NCBI GenBank assembly: GCA_963576735.1
Contig: OY755178.1
Location: 4,898,001-4,962,000, forward strand
Source: Bedellia somnulentella
Taxonomy: Eukaryota; Arthropoda; Insecta; Lepidoptera; Bedelliidae
Direction: 5' to 3'
DNA length: 64,000 nt
Positions 31,613-42,452 of this stretch are shown here, piece after piece (position 1 is the first letter of the stretch; every line of letters starts with the position of its first letter). Made by a program: the position numbers and the translations under genes. The notes under the pieces are model-generated. The model saw nothing but the letters and a program-made list of their open reading frames with translations. It did no database searches and had not been told where the DNA came from.

Positions 31613-31637
31613 TGTTACACTGTCCCCCACTTGACCC
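31613..31637 (-). repeat. pogo right terminal inverted repeat
   Basis: 25 bp, TGTTACACTGTCCCCC then ACTTGACCC, followed by the TA duplication. Confidence 0.95.
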
Positions 31638-31899
31638 TACACTGTCTAAGCAAAACATGGGTACCTTCTCTGGAAACTAGATGGCGCTTGCCATGTGAGT
31701 TCAGGAGTATTGGTACCTCTGCCAACCCCTTCGGGGATAAACGGCGTGAACGTTTATGTTATATGTTATGTATGTTATATTTTACACTGATTAGGCTAGC
31801 CCCAAACTAAGTTAAACTTGTATTATGGGATACTAACTCACCGATACATTTAATATTATATAATTCATTACATAAATAACTATATAATGTAATATGCTG

Positions 31900-32149
31900 A
31901 GTAGTGTCGGCTTAGAATAGCACTACCCCATTTCTTCCGGTGGGTGTACGTAAGAGGCGACTAACGGTATTGGGGCTTTTAAGGGATTTTTGGGCGATGC
32001 GGTTGGAGACCCATCACCAACAACCTTAATTTCACCATCTTTTCCCCACGCAACTTCCAAAAGTGGCTGAGGAATTTCTAGTTCCCTAGCTCTGGCTCCC
32101 CCTTTAAGGGATTTTAAGCCGTGAGTATATGTATGTATGTATGTATGTA
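31900..32149 (+). mobile_element. SINE-B copy
   Basis: Full-length, close to consensus, (TATG)4 tail. Its antisense strand carries an 80-codon open frame also open in other copies. Confidence 0.9.
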
Positions 32150-32217
32150 AATAACATCCAAGACTAAGAAACAATCATTTAAGTTTATGCTCATCACATA
32201 AATGTTGCCCTCAGCGG

Positions 32218-32254
32218 CATAGATGTACTAATAAAAAACGTTTTTTAATCTATG
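32218..32254. mobile_element. 37-bp transposon remnant with perfect 9-bp duplication
   Basis: CATAGATGTACTAA...AATCTATG is bounded by CCTCAGCGG on both sides (32209-32217 and 32255-32263). Its ends match the terminal repeats of the hAT-like element at 38169-38764. Only the two ends remain, forming a hairpin. Confidence 0.8.
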
Positions 32255-32310
32255 CCTCAGCGGTAATCGAACCCGCAACCTCCGGACCGAGAAGCTAGTC
32301 ACACTAGTCG
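32255..32310 (-). repeat. tRNA-like SINE head, fragment
   Basis: The - strand has GAGGTTGCGGGTTCGATTACCGC, that is a T-arm and B-box, and a CTAGTGTGACTAG hairpin. It is interrupted by the 37-bp remnant. Not a functional tRNA because the acceptor and D-arm are missing. Confidence 0.5.
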
Positions 32311-32319
32311 TTTATTGGG

Positions 32320-34180
32320 GAAAATATTGTAAAATAAAGGATTGTTTGTGATAGGTCAGCTACATCGTATTAATATTTTTTTAACGAAAGGTACACCGAG
32401 TGTTATATATATAACCTGAGATGTTCTTATCCTAGTAAAAGCTAATAATAACTTACTACTGATAGATTTTTAATCGCATGAGGACGTCACTGTATCCCAT
32501 CCCTATGATTGTAAAAAATCCTATGTTTATAGTATCCTAGTATCAAAAACCTATGTTTGCTTTATTTTACGTATAAGTTGCTAAACAATATATCTTACTG
32601 TCGAACTGTCACGTATTCAAATTGTTAATTAGTAAGTACTTGATTGTAAAATCAGTCCAGAACTAATTGCAAAATGAGTACGCCCAGCCCAATTTAACCA
32701 AGCATTTTCATCGCAGTTAAAACAGCCAAGTCATACTACAAAACAAATTGCTATTGGCAATGTTTTTGTCATTGATCGAAAATGAAAAATCGTGATAGAT
32801 AATTAAGCTAGCAATCGTATCGTAAGTAGTTAAAAAATATTATCGTTAACAAATTTGTCTATATGATCCGCATGCCTCAAATATGCTTTTAATAAACTGT
32901 GAATGTAAAATATCTGTCCTGTGTTAGACAGTGTTAATTCTGAAGTAGACATGACAGTTCTAACATATGTCGTGTGTACGCCAAGGTCACCAGCGCGCCG
33001 CCGCCGCGCCGCGTTTATGATTACTATGGTGACGGAACGCAACAAGAATAACGAGCGAAAACGTCCCACAGCGTGGAATAGCAACCCACGATACCGAGAA
33101 CCGACTTGCTTATTTACCTTTCAATACTTGTAGGTATAAAAACTGTACAACGTTTCATTTTCAATCTTATCTCCACAGTTACAAAACACATAACGCAATG
33201 TCGCAGTTGATAGCGCTGGGCGCACGCCAATATCGATTTTGTGGTGTCGGGTTTAAGTTGTAATTTTGTATGAGTGAGTAAGGTACAGGATGCTTTTATC
33301 TATGCCAGTGCTCGGGTGTGCGTGCGTGCGGTCGAGCGGACCGCTTGGCAGGCGAGGCGCGCCTCTGAGCCGACCCACTCGACATTCGTTCTTTGTCCGC
33401 GTAATATTCAATGATATCCAACACTGAAGGCACTACTAGCGCCATCTCTTTGGTAACGTGCAAATTATTTAAAGTTAACAAAGGCGATTTTGTTTCTATC
33501 TCGTATTCGTATCGTTTTGATTTGACTGACACTGACTTTTTCAATGAATTTATTTCTGAATTATACGTAGTTTGTTTAGCTAGTTTTTTTTATTGTAAGC
33601 TGGTAATTTCTAAATCAGCAATAAATATGTTTAAAGCTATTTGATACCGAATGAACATCATCATCATTATCTGTATAGTATTAATTCAAATGTTACTTTT
33701 ATGGGCAAGTCATGACTACTCTTAACTTTTAAATAACTTCTGTTTTAGGATACGTCAGGATGTTTTATTTTTTTATTTTACTGGTTTTCAGAAATACCTC
33801 CGTTTTCATATTTACTAGTATAATGTCAAATCTAAAGGGGGGCTTTGGTACCAGATACATATAGACAACTATTGATTATATTACTCACAACTTATATTTT
33901 TAAAATATTAAAACATAGATTTCTCTCTTTGGCGAATTTACAAGCGGCCACAAGTAGCACTCGATTTGGGCTCAGATCATGTTATTAAGGGAAAAGGGTC
34001 AGTAGGTCATTTAATAACGAGTAACTAATATGATTTCGTAACATCACTCGACCTAGAAAATCTAGTGCGAATCTGACAGCATTGTGAATTGTTGCAAAGT
34101 GTTGTAACGAAAGTGCATATTGTGGATTCCTTAAAAGAAAAGGAAAGTGACCGACTTATTTGTAGGTCACGCTCTATCAC
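32320..34180. other. Unassigned region with GC-rich islands
   Basis: AT-rich overall, with GC-rich islands at about 32975-33015 and 33300-33390. Small open frames there have no recognisable similarity. The islands could be promoters or 5' exons. Confidence 0.4.
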
Positions 34181-34193
34181 TACACCTACCCGA

Positions 34194-34201
34194 TGACGTC
34201 A
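34194..34201. promoter_or_regulatory. CRE-like site TGACGTCA
   Basis: Perfect 8-bp CREB/ATF palindrome in a locally GC-richer stretch, 61 bp from a second identical site. Confidence 0.45.
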
Positions 34202-34254
34202 CGAGCGGAATCGCGGAAAGCGCACACTTTCACGACAGTGTTTCTTCAATGAAA

Positions 34255-34262
34255 TGACGTCA
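34255..34262. promoter_or_regulatory. CRE-like site TGACGTCA
   Basis: Second perfect copy. Two full sites within 70 bp next to the GC-rich stretch at 34375-34440 suggest a promoter or enhancer, possibly for a 5' non-coding exon of UCP4 downstream (inference). Confidence 0.45.
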
Positions 34263-34836
34263 GCGCTCAGATTTATTGAGGGTGTTTCTTTTGGCGTGAG
34301 ATATTGTGGAAATCACAAATTAGTAAGTAGTAACAAGTCGATAGCGATGTGAGCTAGTCGTCCCTAGCGTGTTCGTTTTGCTTCGCGCTCTCTCGCGGCC
34401 GCGGCCGGCTGCCTTGCCTCGAACCGCAGCAGCTAAATTAGGCCATCTAGTCTCCTTCCGTCTCTGTTTATCCCAATATCCCACGCATCTTACCATCCCG
34501 CTCCCACATGTGACACTATCAGTTGTATGTTTACATTCCAAATCAGTTGATGAAAATAAACTCTTGATAAATAGCTGCTGTGTTATCAATATTATGTGGG
34601 TATTTTGATTGATAATTACTAGTGACTAAGTCCGGTATAAATTGACTGTACAGTAGTTCTTTAAGTGGTTTAAGTAAAGGTCGATTACATAATGTCTTCG
34701 TTGTGTTCCTAGTTTCATAATATGAACAAATTGGGTGAACTTGATATTGAACTGTCAGATTTGACGGAACTACAGTTTATTTAAAATTCAATCAACCGCT
34801 GGTTAAAGTAAGAATGTAAGTACAAACCTATATACA

Positions 34837-34900
34837 TATACTCACGCCATTAGTTATCTTTAGGGTAGGCAGAGACTATCGATCGCCTATTTGTACGATC
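34837..34900 (-). mobile_element. RTE LINE 3' end fragment
   Basis: 'catatactcacgccattag' and 'ggcagagactatcgatcgcc' are the complement of the RTE 3' terminus. Confidence 0.8.
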
Positions 34901-35185
34901 CTGGCAACCCAACCTAAATTTACATTTATCAATAATTTCGTACATACCCTTTTATTTTCCACTCTTCGTGCGCCTGTCACTTTGAGCTCTTTATCTGTTT
35001 CACCAATTAACTTACATCCATCCCATATTTATTTTTGTCGCTAATAATCTTATGATGTTCTGTCAATAACTTTGTGAAGTGACGAAGATTAATGACAAAA
35101 TGTTAAGAAGTGAAATATTTAAATACAGATCCTTCCTACGTGCGGTTGTAATAAATAACAAAAGAAGACGTTAGACGTTTAGATA

Positions 35186-35358
35186 AGGGTATTGGGGCTT
35201 TTTATTGGATTTTTGGGCGATGCGGTTGGAGACCCATCACCGAAAACCTTTATTTTACCACCTCACTCAACTTTCAAAAGTGGCTGAGGAATTTATAATT
35301 CCTTAGCTCTGGCTACCCCTTCTAGGGAATTGTAGCCGTGAGTATATGTATGTATGTA
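35186..35358 (+). mobile_element. SINE-B copy, 5' truncated
   Basis: Begins at 'aagggtattggggcttttta' and ends with a (TATG)3 tail. Confidence 0.88.
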
Positions 35359-35413
35359 CGTTTTAGATAAAAAATATTGATTTTATACAAATACGAAAGT
35401 GCAATGCAGAATA

Positions 35414-35648
35414 CCTACTTATACTCAACCCCCAAAATACCTAAAAGGTGTAGCCAGAGATTCAGAGTAAGAAATTCCCCAGTTTATTTTGGATGTTGAG
35501 TAGGGAAAAGATTGTGAAATAAATGATAAGTTTCCAGCTTCATTGCTCCACCCACAGTTACTTAAATCGGTCCAAAACCCTAAGTCGCTTCTTATATCTC
35601 CCTTGAGAATGAATGAGTTATTGATATTCCAAGCTGAAACTACACACT
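35414..35648 (-). mobile_element. Old SINE-B copy with flanking duplication
   Basis: Diverged reverse copy; AATGCAGAA flanks it on both sides. Confidence 0.75.
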
Positions 35649-35844
35649 GTGGAATGCAGAAAAATAAATAGGAAATATTTGTATGATATCGTTTGTAAAC
35701 TAATTAATATTGCTCACATTAACTATAAATTGTGACATATTTAGCCGCCCGACGATTCTGTATTGCCTTATGGGATGGAAAAAAACGGGTAAACATTTAA
35801 CTTTTTTTAACAATTATATCGACTTAAATAAAACCCGCTAAGAA

Positions 35845-36222
35845 ATCATAAACATAACAAAAACATAAACGTTCACGCCGAATATCCCTTAAGGGGTTGG
35901 CAGAGGTACTAATACTTCTGAGCATCACGTGACTTTGTCACCTGGTGTTCAGAGTACCCACGTTTTGCATGGACAGTGTACTCACGTGATAGGGGGCAGG
36001 CCTATCGCCGTTTTTGTACGAATACACTGTCACATGACTAAGTACAACTCAGCCATGTGGGTTTCCTCACGATGTTTTCCCTCACCGTTAACAACCATGA
36101 TAAATTAACCACACATAAGTCTTTAGAAAAGACAAATTGGTGTAAGCCCGACCCAGGATTTGAACACTAGTCGCTTGCACGATAACCGAGTGTTCTACCC
36201 TCTGGGCTATCACGGTTGCAGT
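35845..36222 (-). mobile_element. SINE-A copy, full length
   Basis: From the tail 'aacataaacgttcacgccg' to the tRNA-like head, whose reverse strand has A-box 'tgatagcccagagggtag' and B-box 'gttcaaatcc'. Confidence 0.92.
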
Positions 36223-36462
36223 GAGAAATATTACTTTACTAATCATTTACTTTATACTGCCCGAAATGTTGGAGTTATCTTTGGCATGGTCTGTGTCTTA
36301 TCTTTATTAATTAGAGGTTAATCATAATTGCAATGAACTGTATTACTCTATTAGAATAACCTTCGTTTGACTCAAATGCTCTTGAAAATTTTCAATTTTA
36401 GTAAGCTATTCTCGGGCGGGGTTAGAAAGCAACACTATTACACCCAACAGTTACAATACATA

Positions 36463-36690
36463 ACATAATAACATAACATAAACGTTCACGCCGAATATCC
36501 CCGAAGGGGTTGGCAGAGGTACTAATACTTCTGAACATCACGTGACTTTGTCACCTGGTGTTCAGAGTACCCACGTTTTGCATGGACAGTGTACTCACGT
36601 GATAGGGGGCAGACCTATCGCCGTTTTGTACGAATACACTGTCACATGACTAAGTACAACTCAGCCATGTGGGTTTCCTCACGATGTTAC
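36463..36690 (-). mobile_element. SINE-A copy, 5' truncated
   Basis: Almost identical to the previous copy but ends at 'gtttcctcacgatgtt', so the tRNA head was never copied or was lost. Confidence 0.9.
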
Positions 36691-36970
36691 AATACGTTCC
36701 TTCCAAAACTATATTAGCACAAACAAACTCTAGTGACATTACATATTGAAATAGGTACAACATATACTACAGAGAGGTATAGGTTCAAACCCCGATTCGG
36801 GCCTACATCACTGTGTCATTTAACAGGTTTCGTTCATCATGGTTATTTACGACTAGTTTACCCACGAACCTATGTTTACAGGTCTTTAGACCGACACATG
36901 TTATTAAATTTATTTTTTACGCTTTAAAAACATATCATGTCTATCTGTATGTAAAGATTGATGATATCTT

Positions 36971-37224
36971 TACATACATACATACATACATATACTCACG
37001 GCTATAAATCCCTTGAAGGGGTAGCCAGAGCTAAGGAATTAGAAATTCCTCAGCCACTTTTGGAAGTTGCTTGGGGAAAAGATGGTAAAATAAAGGTTGT
37101 TGGTGATGGGTCTCCAACCACATCGCCCAAAAATCCCTTAAAAGCCCCAATACCGTTAGTCGCCTCTTACGTACACCCACCGGAAGAAATGGGGTAGTGC
37201 TATTCTAAGCCGACACTACACAGC
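36971..37224 (-). mobile_element. SINE-B copy with flanking TATCTTTA
   Basis: Full-length, near consensus. TATCTTTA flanks both ends, a target-site duplication. Confidence 0.9.
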
Positions 37225-37361
37225 ATTTATCTTTAATTTTTGGGAATTCAAAGTATCATATCTATAAACTGTTGTTATATATATAACCTACCTAATTTAA
37301 TCAAAACCTCACTATTTAGTTCAGTCTTGATTGCGTTACAATACAAAAAACTAAGCAACAT

Positions 37362-37424
37362 GCCCTAAGTCACCACTTACGATGCCTACAAGAACAAATG
37401 AGTTAGTGTTGCCGACACTACACA
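37362..37424 (-). mobile_element. SINE-B 5'-end fragment
   Basis: 'agtcaccacttacgatgcc' to 'gccgacactacacagc'. Confidence 0.7.
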
Positions 37425-37583
37425 GCTATATAACGTTTTTCTAACTTCAACTATGGAAGACGTCATATATCGCAAGATTTGCACTGCTATTGGTTAGGCT
37501 GGTGTTGAAAATATACTTATATAATAGATCAGTCCTTGTCAAACTTGACTGAGAGCTTTATGACAATTTGATAGATTATAATT

Positions 37584-38092
37584 GATGATAATTCGGTATG
37601 CAAAGTTTTACAAAAGTGGTGCTGATTACGAAACCATTTCGAGATATTATGGTATTAAAACATATTTTCTTGAAATTAAATCAAACAGAGCTAAGATGAC
37701 CGTTATTTTAGCAAAAAACTGTAACAGTATTTGACCTTCAGCGTTATGTCAAAGACATTCGTTCTTGCAGTTTATTAATAAAACATCGAAAATCATAGGT
37801 TTGTTTAGTATAATATCGTAATAATTTCATTTGGGATCACAAATTCGTGAAATATTTTGCAATTAGCAACATTTTTACTAAACATTTCGCTTTATTTGCA
37901 TGTCGCTATGTGATATTTTCAATCGATGACGTCATTAAGTACAAAAGTTGAACAATCTTTAAAAAATCATAACTTAGCAATTACTCATTTTAAATGAAAA
38001 ATATTCAAATTAGTTTTTTATTTTCGTGTTTGCTATCGAATAAAAATAATTAATAAATACCAAAAAAAAACTTTGCATACCGAATTATCATC
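37584..38092. mobile_element. 509-bp element with 26-bp perfect terminal inverted repeats
   Basis: GATGATAATTCGGTATGCAA at the left end is exactly complemented at the right end ('ttgcataccgaattatcatc'). The flanks allow a TA duplication (TATA just outside each end), pointing to a mariner-type MITE. No coding capacity. Confidence 0.8.
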
Positions 38093-38221
38093 TCTATAGT
38101 CCGAGTTACAATAATAAAGCTGCATTTACAAAAAACTGCTTACACCGCTCAAATGAATTGGAGTAAATCATAGATGTACTAACAAAAAACCGTAGATAAC
38201 TCATAAATAAAAGATGTTATT

Positions 38222-38340
38222 AAAGGAAAGAAAAATTTCGACACTGGCGGGGTTCGAACCCGCGACCTTCGGGTATATATTCTTTCCTTTAATAACATGT
38301 TTTATTTATTAGTAATAATCCCCACATGAGGAATTCATGT
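38222..38340 (-). repeat. tRNA-like repeat nested in the hAT-like element
   Basis: Related to 14425-14690: 'aaaggaaagaaaaatttcga', 'ggttcgaacccgcgacc', then 'tagtaataatccccacatga'. The middle of the tRNA-like part is deleted. Confidence 0.7.
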
Positions 38341-38479
38341 CAAAAAACATTAAATTAACCGTAGATAAGTTATGCGCGCTCATAAGTGGCACTTAAAAAA
38401 CAGGCTAAATGGCTCATCTGACTTCAGTCGCACACTAGCTGCCGTCGCAATCGTTCACCTGTTTTGGCGTGTTTGTTTA

Positions 38480-38613
38480 TCGACGGAATTCTCGATATAA
38501 TCTGTCTCGATGTGATAAGTATTGTTTTGTCTCATTCAGTTGTTAAGATTTCAATGCGACAGAACGATACTTAAGTTGATCTCAGCTGGAATACTCAATT
38601 CTGAAATCGGTCG
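38480..38613. mobile_element. 138-bp MITE family, diverged copy 4
   Basis: The right arm is well kept ('aatactcaattctgaaatcg') and the left arm badly mutated. TTA at 38477-38479 and 38614-38616 keeps the TWA duplication. Confidence 0.75.
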
Positions 38614-38772
38614 TTAGTTTCATATTTCACGTCGGTACATTGCCTACATTTCAAATGTATTTCTTGGTGTGTTGTTTGCATGTGCGTGCATCTGGCGCAA
38701 TCGGTGCCACTCAGCGCCGGTTTTCTCGTAAATAACCTATCTAACGTTTTTTAGTACATCTATGGAGTAAAT

Positions 38773-39167
38773 CCATTATCATGTATACATTTGTTGTTCC
38801 TTCGGATTTTATAGAGTTAAATGTAAAAAAAGATTCAACTTTAAAAATAATAATAATGGAATTTCCCAAAGGTATGCTACAACATGTTGAACGGATACAG
38901 CTGTATTAGTTATGAAACTGTGTCGCAGCTGAAAACGACGTCCTGCATTTACACTGGTTAGTACCATATTGGTACTATCTATTCCATTTCAAAATGTTCA
39001 GAGGTCTTCTTAAGTTATTTGTTGTATATTTATTACTTACTGCTAAAACCTAAACTAGAGCCTTTTAATATACATATATAAATATTACTATACTTGTGTA
39101 TATGAAAGTGTATGGATTTGTTTAAAATTTTAATTGTGTGTGTGTGTGTGTGCTATGTTTATTTCTG

Positions 39168-39231
<64 letters not shown>

Positions 39232-40124
39232 TTTGTGTATAAGCCAATTGTATAGATTAATTTAATGCAACACGACTCTAAAAAGAGGTTCAAGTGGAAC
39301 GCACAATAAAGTGCCCTCTGCACCATCGGCCATGATGAACGTGCTGGAGGTAAATTCATCAAATCAAGAACGACTAGCCTACGTATCTCTTTTAACCCCT
39401 GTTTACATTTATTTCTTTCTCGCTCGCACGAAACGAATATTCTGTTTTTGACAAGTGAGTCAACATACCTGGGTTCCGTAGTTGTCGTTGGTCGACATCG
39501 ACTAGAAAGCGCCAAAATTAATATTGTTCTACACTTCTGTTACAAACTTCGTTTGACCTTCGACGCCGTACCAGAGAAAAGGTACGAAAGCTATTATCGT
39601 TTCTGGTTTTAAGAGTACACCTCCTGTGATCGATCGCCACCATCATTCCGCATCAGTCCACATGATCAGGCTTCCTACATTTGTCATTTAATTGTCATCT
39701 GTCATGAACGTCGAAACAGTAGCAGCGACTGCTATTTATTTGTTCACTTTATTATAGCCATTATGTAAATATTAAACGTGAAAGAGTCGTAAAAAAGAAA
39801 TGGAGGCAAAGAAGGTGGTGAATGCTGGCTGTACATCGAAATAGAACAAAGTGACCAAGTAAATAATATTATAACTAAAATACATCGTAGGTACACGCCG
39901 ACAGTCATGGCCAAGTTTCTTGAATTTCACTAAACACTTATACTAATTCACATAGTGTGGCAATGTGCTCGTGTATCCTTTTATATGATTATTATGGAAT
40001 AATTTTATATATATTAGCATTTACGTTTGCGATACCGATCTTGGGGAATCACAGGCGATTTTTCCATCTGCAAATTCGTGACCGCTTGAGAAGACCTATT
40101 ATGGCTGATGGTATAAAGGTGAAA
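38773..40124. other. Unassigned region with a (GT)n tract
   Basis: Contains the microsatellite at 39171-39230 and a possible 10-codon first exon on the - strand at 39469-39498. No other gene signal. Confidence 0.4.
39171..39230. repeat. (GT)30 microsatellite
   Basis: Sixty uninterrupted bases of GT, with a shorter GT run at about 39134-39151. The open frame across it is a by-product of the repeat. Confidence 0.95.
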
Positions 40125-40495
40125 CGACGTGATAGCTCAATGGGTAGAACACCGGTTAACGTGTAAGCGACTAGTGTTCAAATCCCGGGTCGGGCCTACA
40201 CCAATTTGTCTTTTCTAAAGACATATGTGTGGTTAATTTATCATGGTTGTTAACGGTGAGGGAAAACATCGTGAGGAAACCCACATGGCTGAGTTGTACT
40301 TAGTCATGTGACAGTGTATTCGTACAAAACGGCGATAGGCCTGTCCCCTATCACGTGAGTACACTGTCCATGCAAAACGTGGATACTCTGAACACCGGGT
40401 GACTAAGTCACGTGATGTTCAGAAGTATTAGTACCTCTGCCAACCCCTTCGGGGATATTTGGCGTGAACGTTTATGTTTTGTTTTATGTTATGTA
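40125..40495 (+). mobile_element. SINE-A copy, full length (reference copy)
   Basis: tRNA-like head with A-box 'tgatagctcaatgggtag' and B-box 'gttcaaatcccgg', body with 'gaaaacatcgtgaggaaac', and 3' hairpin 'ccccttcgggg' followed by 'tggcgtgaacgtttatg' and a TTATG tail. Transcription by RNA polymerase III is expected from the boxes. Confidence 0.93.
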
Positions 40496-40499
40496 TAAG

Positions 40500-41870
40500 G
40501 GACTTTGGCTTCTAGCTAGTTGAAATATTTGGGGAAAGATGATTTGTCTGAATTTTTCGGATGAATATCCATCCAAAAATTGGATCGTAGTGTAATAAAA
40601 CACTAAAGGTCATATATAAAGGTCTTTAATATTGAACAGTTTTTTGATTATGCTGAATATATTTTAAAAGCGTAAAGTCCCGAAATGGTTTTGTACTTAG
40701 CAACATTAGCTGCATGGCAAGAACTTGGCAAAACCTTCAGGCATTCCTCACTTTCATAAATTTTCTCACAAACGCTCTCTTATTCTTCTCAATCTGGACT
40801 CCCGTCATTTCAAAACGCACGGTATTGTCTGACCTAAGTAACATTTACATCGTACATGAACTTGCTGAAGACTAAACCCATCCGCTTGACGGCAGAGATG
40901 CGAAAACTTATTAGGCTTCTGTTAATTAATTTATTTGGACAAACTCCGCCTATGACGTTACCTTAAAAACGACGTGTAAAATTGCTTCGGTCGTTCTTTT
41001 AAATAAGTCACACATCATTGCTATGTTTTTTTTACAGTGAGACAGGGATTCAGTATTAGACTTGTTGATCTCTCAAAATCTGTAGTTATATTAATTATCT
41101 GCTTAAGATTTGCTCAAACACCTACAGTTCAGGATTCCAATCCTCTGTACTCTTAAAAACTATGTGAGATTTGTCCCACTTAGTTCAGGATGTTGCAAGC
41201 TGAATAAGCTGATTATCCCAAAATTTCATACTCACATTGAAAACGGAAGAGAAGTTGATATAGCTGATCGTTAATTTCTACTCCCTTAGTTTTCTTAGTA
41301 GCCTTTTACACAGCACATAGAAATAAATAAATATATCTTTCTGATCATATACAGAAAATTCAAATTCATTAAATATATTGGTTGATGGCTGAACTAAAGT
41401 CTACTGTCTGTCTGTGTAAAGTCTAAGTCTAAAGTAACTATAGTCAGATATTAAAACAGTAGTGGTTTGGAGGCATTTTGCCCTTGTTAGAAATATGAGT
41501 CGTGAATTTTCACCGGTAAATATAAAAGCAATTACTTACGTTACGACTAAAGCACAATTACTAAAGTTTTCTCAATCGTAAAGTTTATCAGTCACTCACC
41601 AAACATAACCATAATGGCTTTTATTGTTTACTTTTTTCATTGAGTCATTCTCGCGATTTGCACGACTAAATTAAATGTTTCATTTCTTTAATAGTACGTT
41701 CGATTAACAGTTCTCGGAAAAGCTGTATTTTTCAAACATAAACAAAATCATTAATCATAGTAGTTTAACTTACAAAGATGGTACATACCACAAATTTTGT
41801 ATTCCTTATTCTATGGTGAATAATTTGCTTTATAGTAGGATAAAAAAAGGATTATTGAAAATATAAATAA
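40500..41870. other. Unassigned, nothing recognised
   Basis: AT-rich sequence without a supported feature. Confidence 0.4.
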
Positions 41871-41874
41871 AGGT

Positions 41875-41960
41875 GTGTAGTGTCGCCTTAGAACAGCACT
41901 ACGATAACTATTCCCATGGGTGCTCGTCCTCTGGCTACTCCTTTTTGGGATTTATAGCCG
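41875..41960 (+). mobile_element. SINE-B copy with large internal deletion
   Basis: Both ends are present ('gtgtagtgtcgccttagaac' and 'gggatttatagccga') but about 160 bp of the middle is missing. Confidence 0.75.
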
Positions 41961-42452
41961 ATTACTGGACTGACTATGTATGACTAAAAGAATTAAACAC
42001 AAATACAAAGTTATCCAATAAATAATTCCATAACAGAATGCACATTATGACATTGATTTGATATTTATTTAATGATGATTAACACGATTTAACATTAGCA
42101 TTCACGCAAGCAAAATCAGGGAAGCGAAAAGTGTCATGCACCGTGCCCCCTTTCATTTACTTGCATTAGCATTACTATTTACTTGGACTATTCTATTTTA
42201 TTCCTATACCAATAAACAATTTGGTATTCTGATGAGATTAACTTAAGATTTCTTGCCGGCTCTTAGGACAATATATAATAATAACAAGTGATCGATAAGC
42301 CTCTTCAAATTTATACGGAAACAACTTCAGAATATAACCTTTCTATTAAAAAAGGACTATTTAAATCCAACGACACAGTAATGATAAATCGTGGTCATAC
42401 TTTACTAAATCAGTGAATCATCCCCTGTATTTATATTGAATATGAATTTTAA

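Larger units (their letters stand above)
28623..31637 (-). mobile_element. Complete pogo-type DNA transposon, 3015 bp
   Basis: Bounded by 25-bp terminal inverted repeats (28623-28647 and 31613-31637) with one mismatch, starting GGGTCAAG and ending CTTGACCC, and by a TA duplication (28621-28622, 31638-31639). One unbroken transposase gene lies on the - strand. Motif copies at both ends are described separately. Size, TA target and DDD transposase place it in the pogo branch of Tc1/mariner. With intact ends and gene it may be autonomous. Confidence 0.95.
28382..31775 (+). mobile_element. SINE-A copy split by a pogo transposon
   Basis: 28382-28622 holds the tRNA-like head (A-box 'tagtccagtgggtag') and body. 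31638-31775 continues with 'cactgtctaagcaaaaca', 'aactagatggcgcttgcc' and the tail. Removing 28623-31639 restores an uninterrupted SINE-A, which dates the pogo insertion after the SINE. Confidence 0.92.
38169..38764. mobile_element. 596-bp hAT-like element carrying nested repeats
   Basis: Ends CATAGATGTACTAA/TTAGTACATCTATG. GAGTAAAT (8 bp) lies immediately outside each end (38161-38168, 38765-38772), the hAT target size. Inside are a tRNA-like SINE piece and a MITE of the 138-bp family, so it predates both. Confidence 0.85.

Noticed and set aside
31923..32174. Possible small genes of about 80 codons in many places (KSLEGVARAKELEIPQPLLE)
   Set aside because: Each is the antisense strand of a SINE-B copy. 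Kept only as a finding about the repeat, not as genes.
39159..39515. 118-codon open frame on the - strand across the GT tract
   Set aside because: Its end is poly His/Thr from the (GT)n microsatellite and the rest has no recognisable similarity; a microsatellite by-product.
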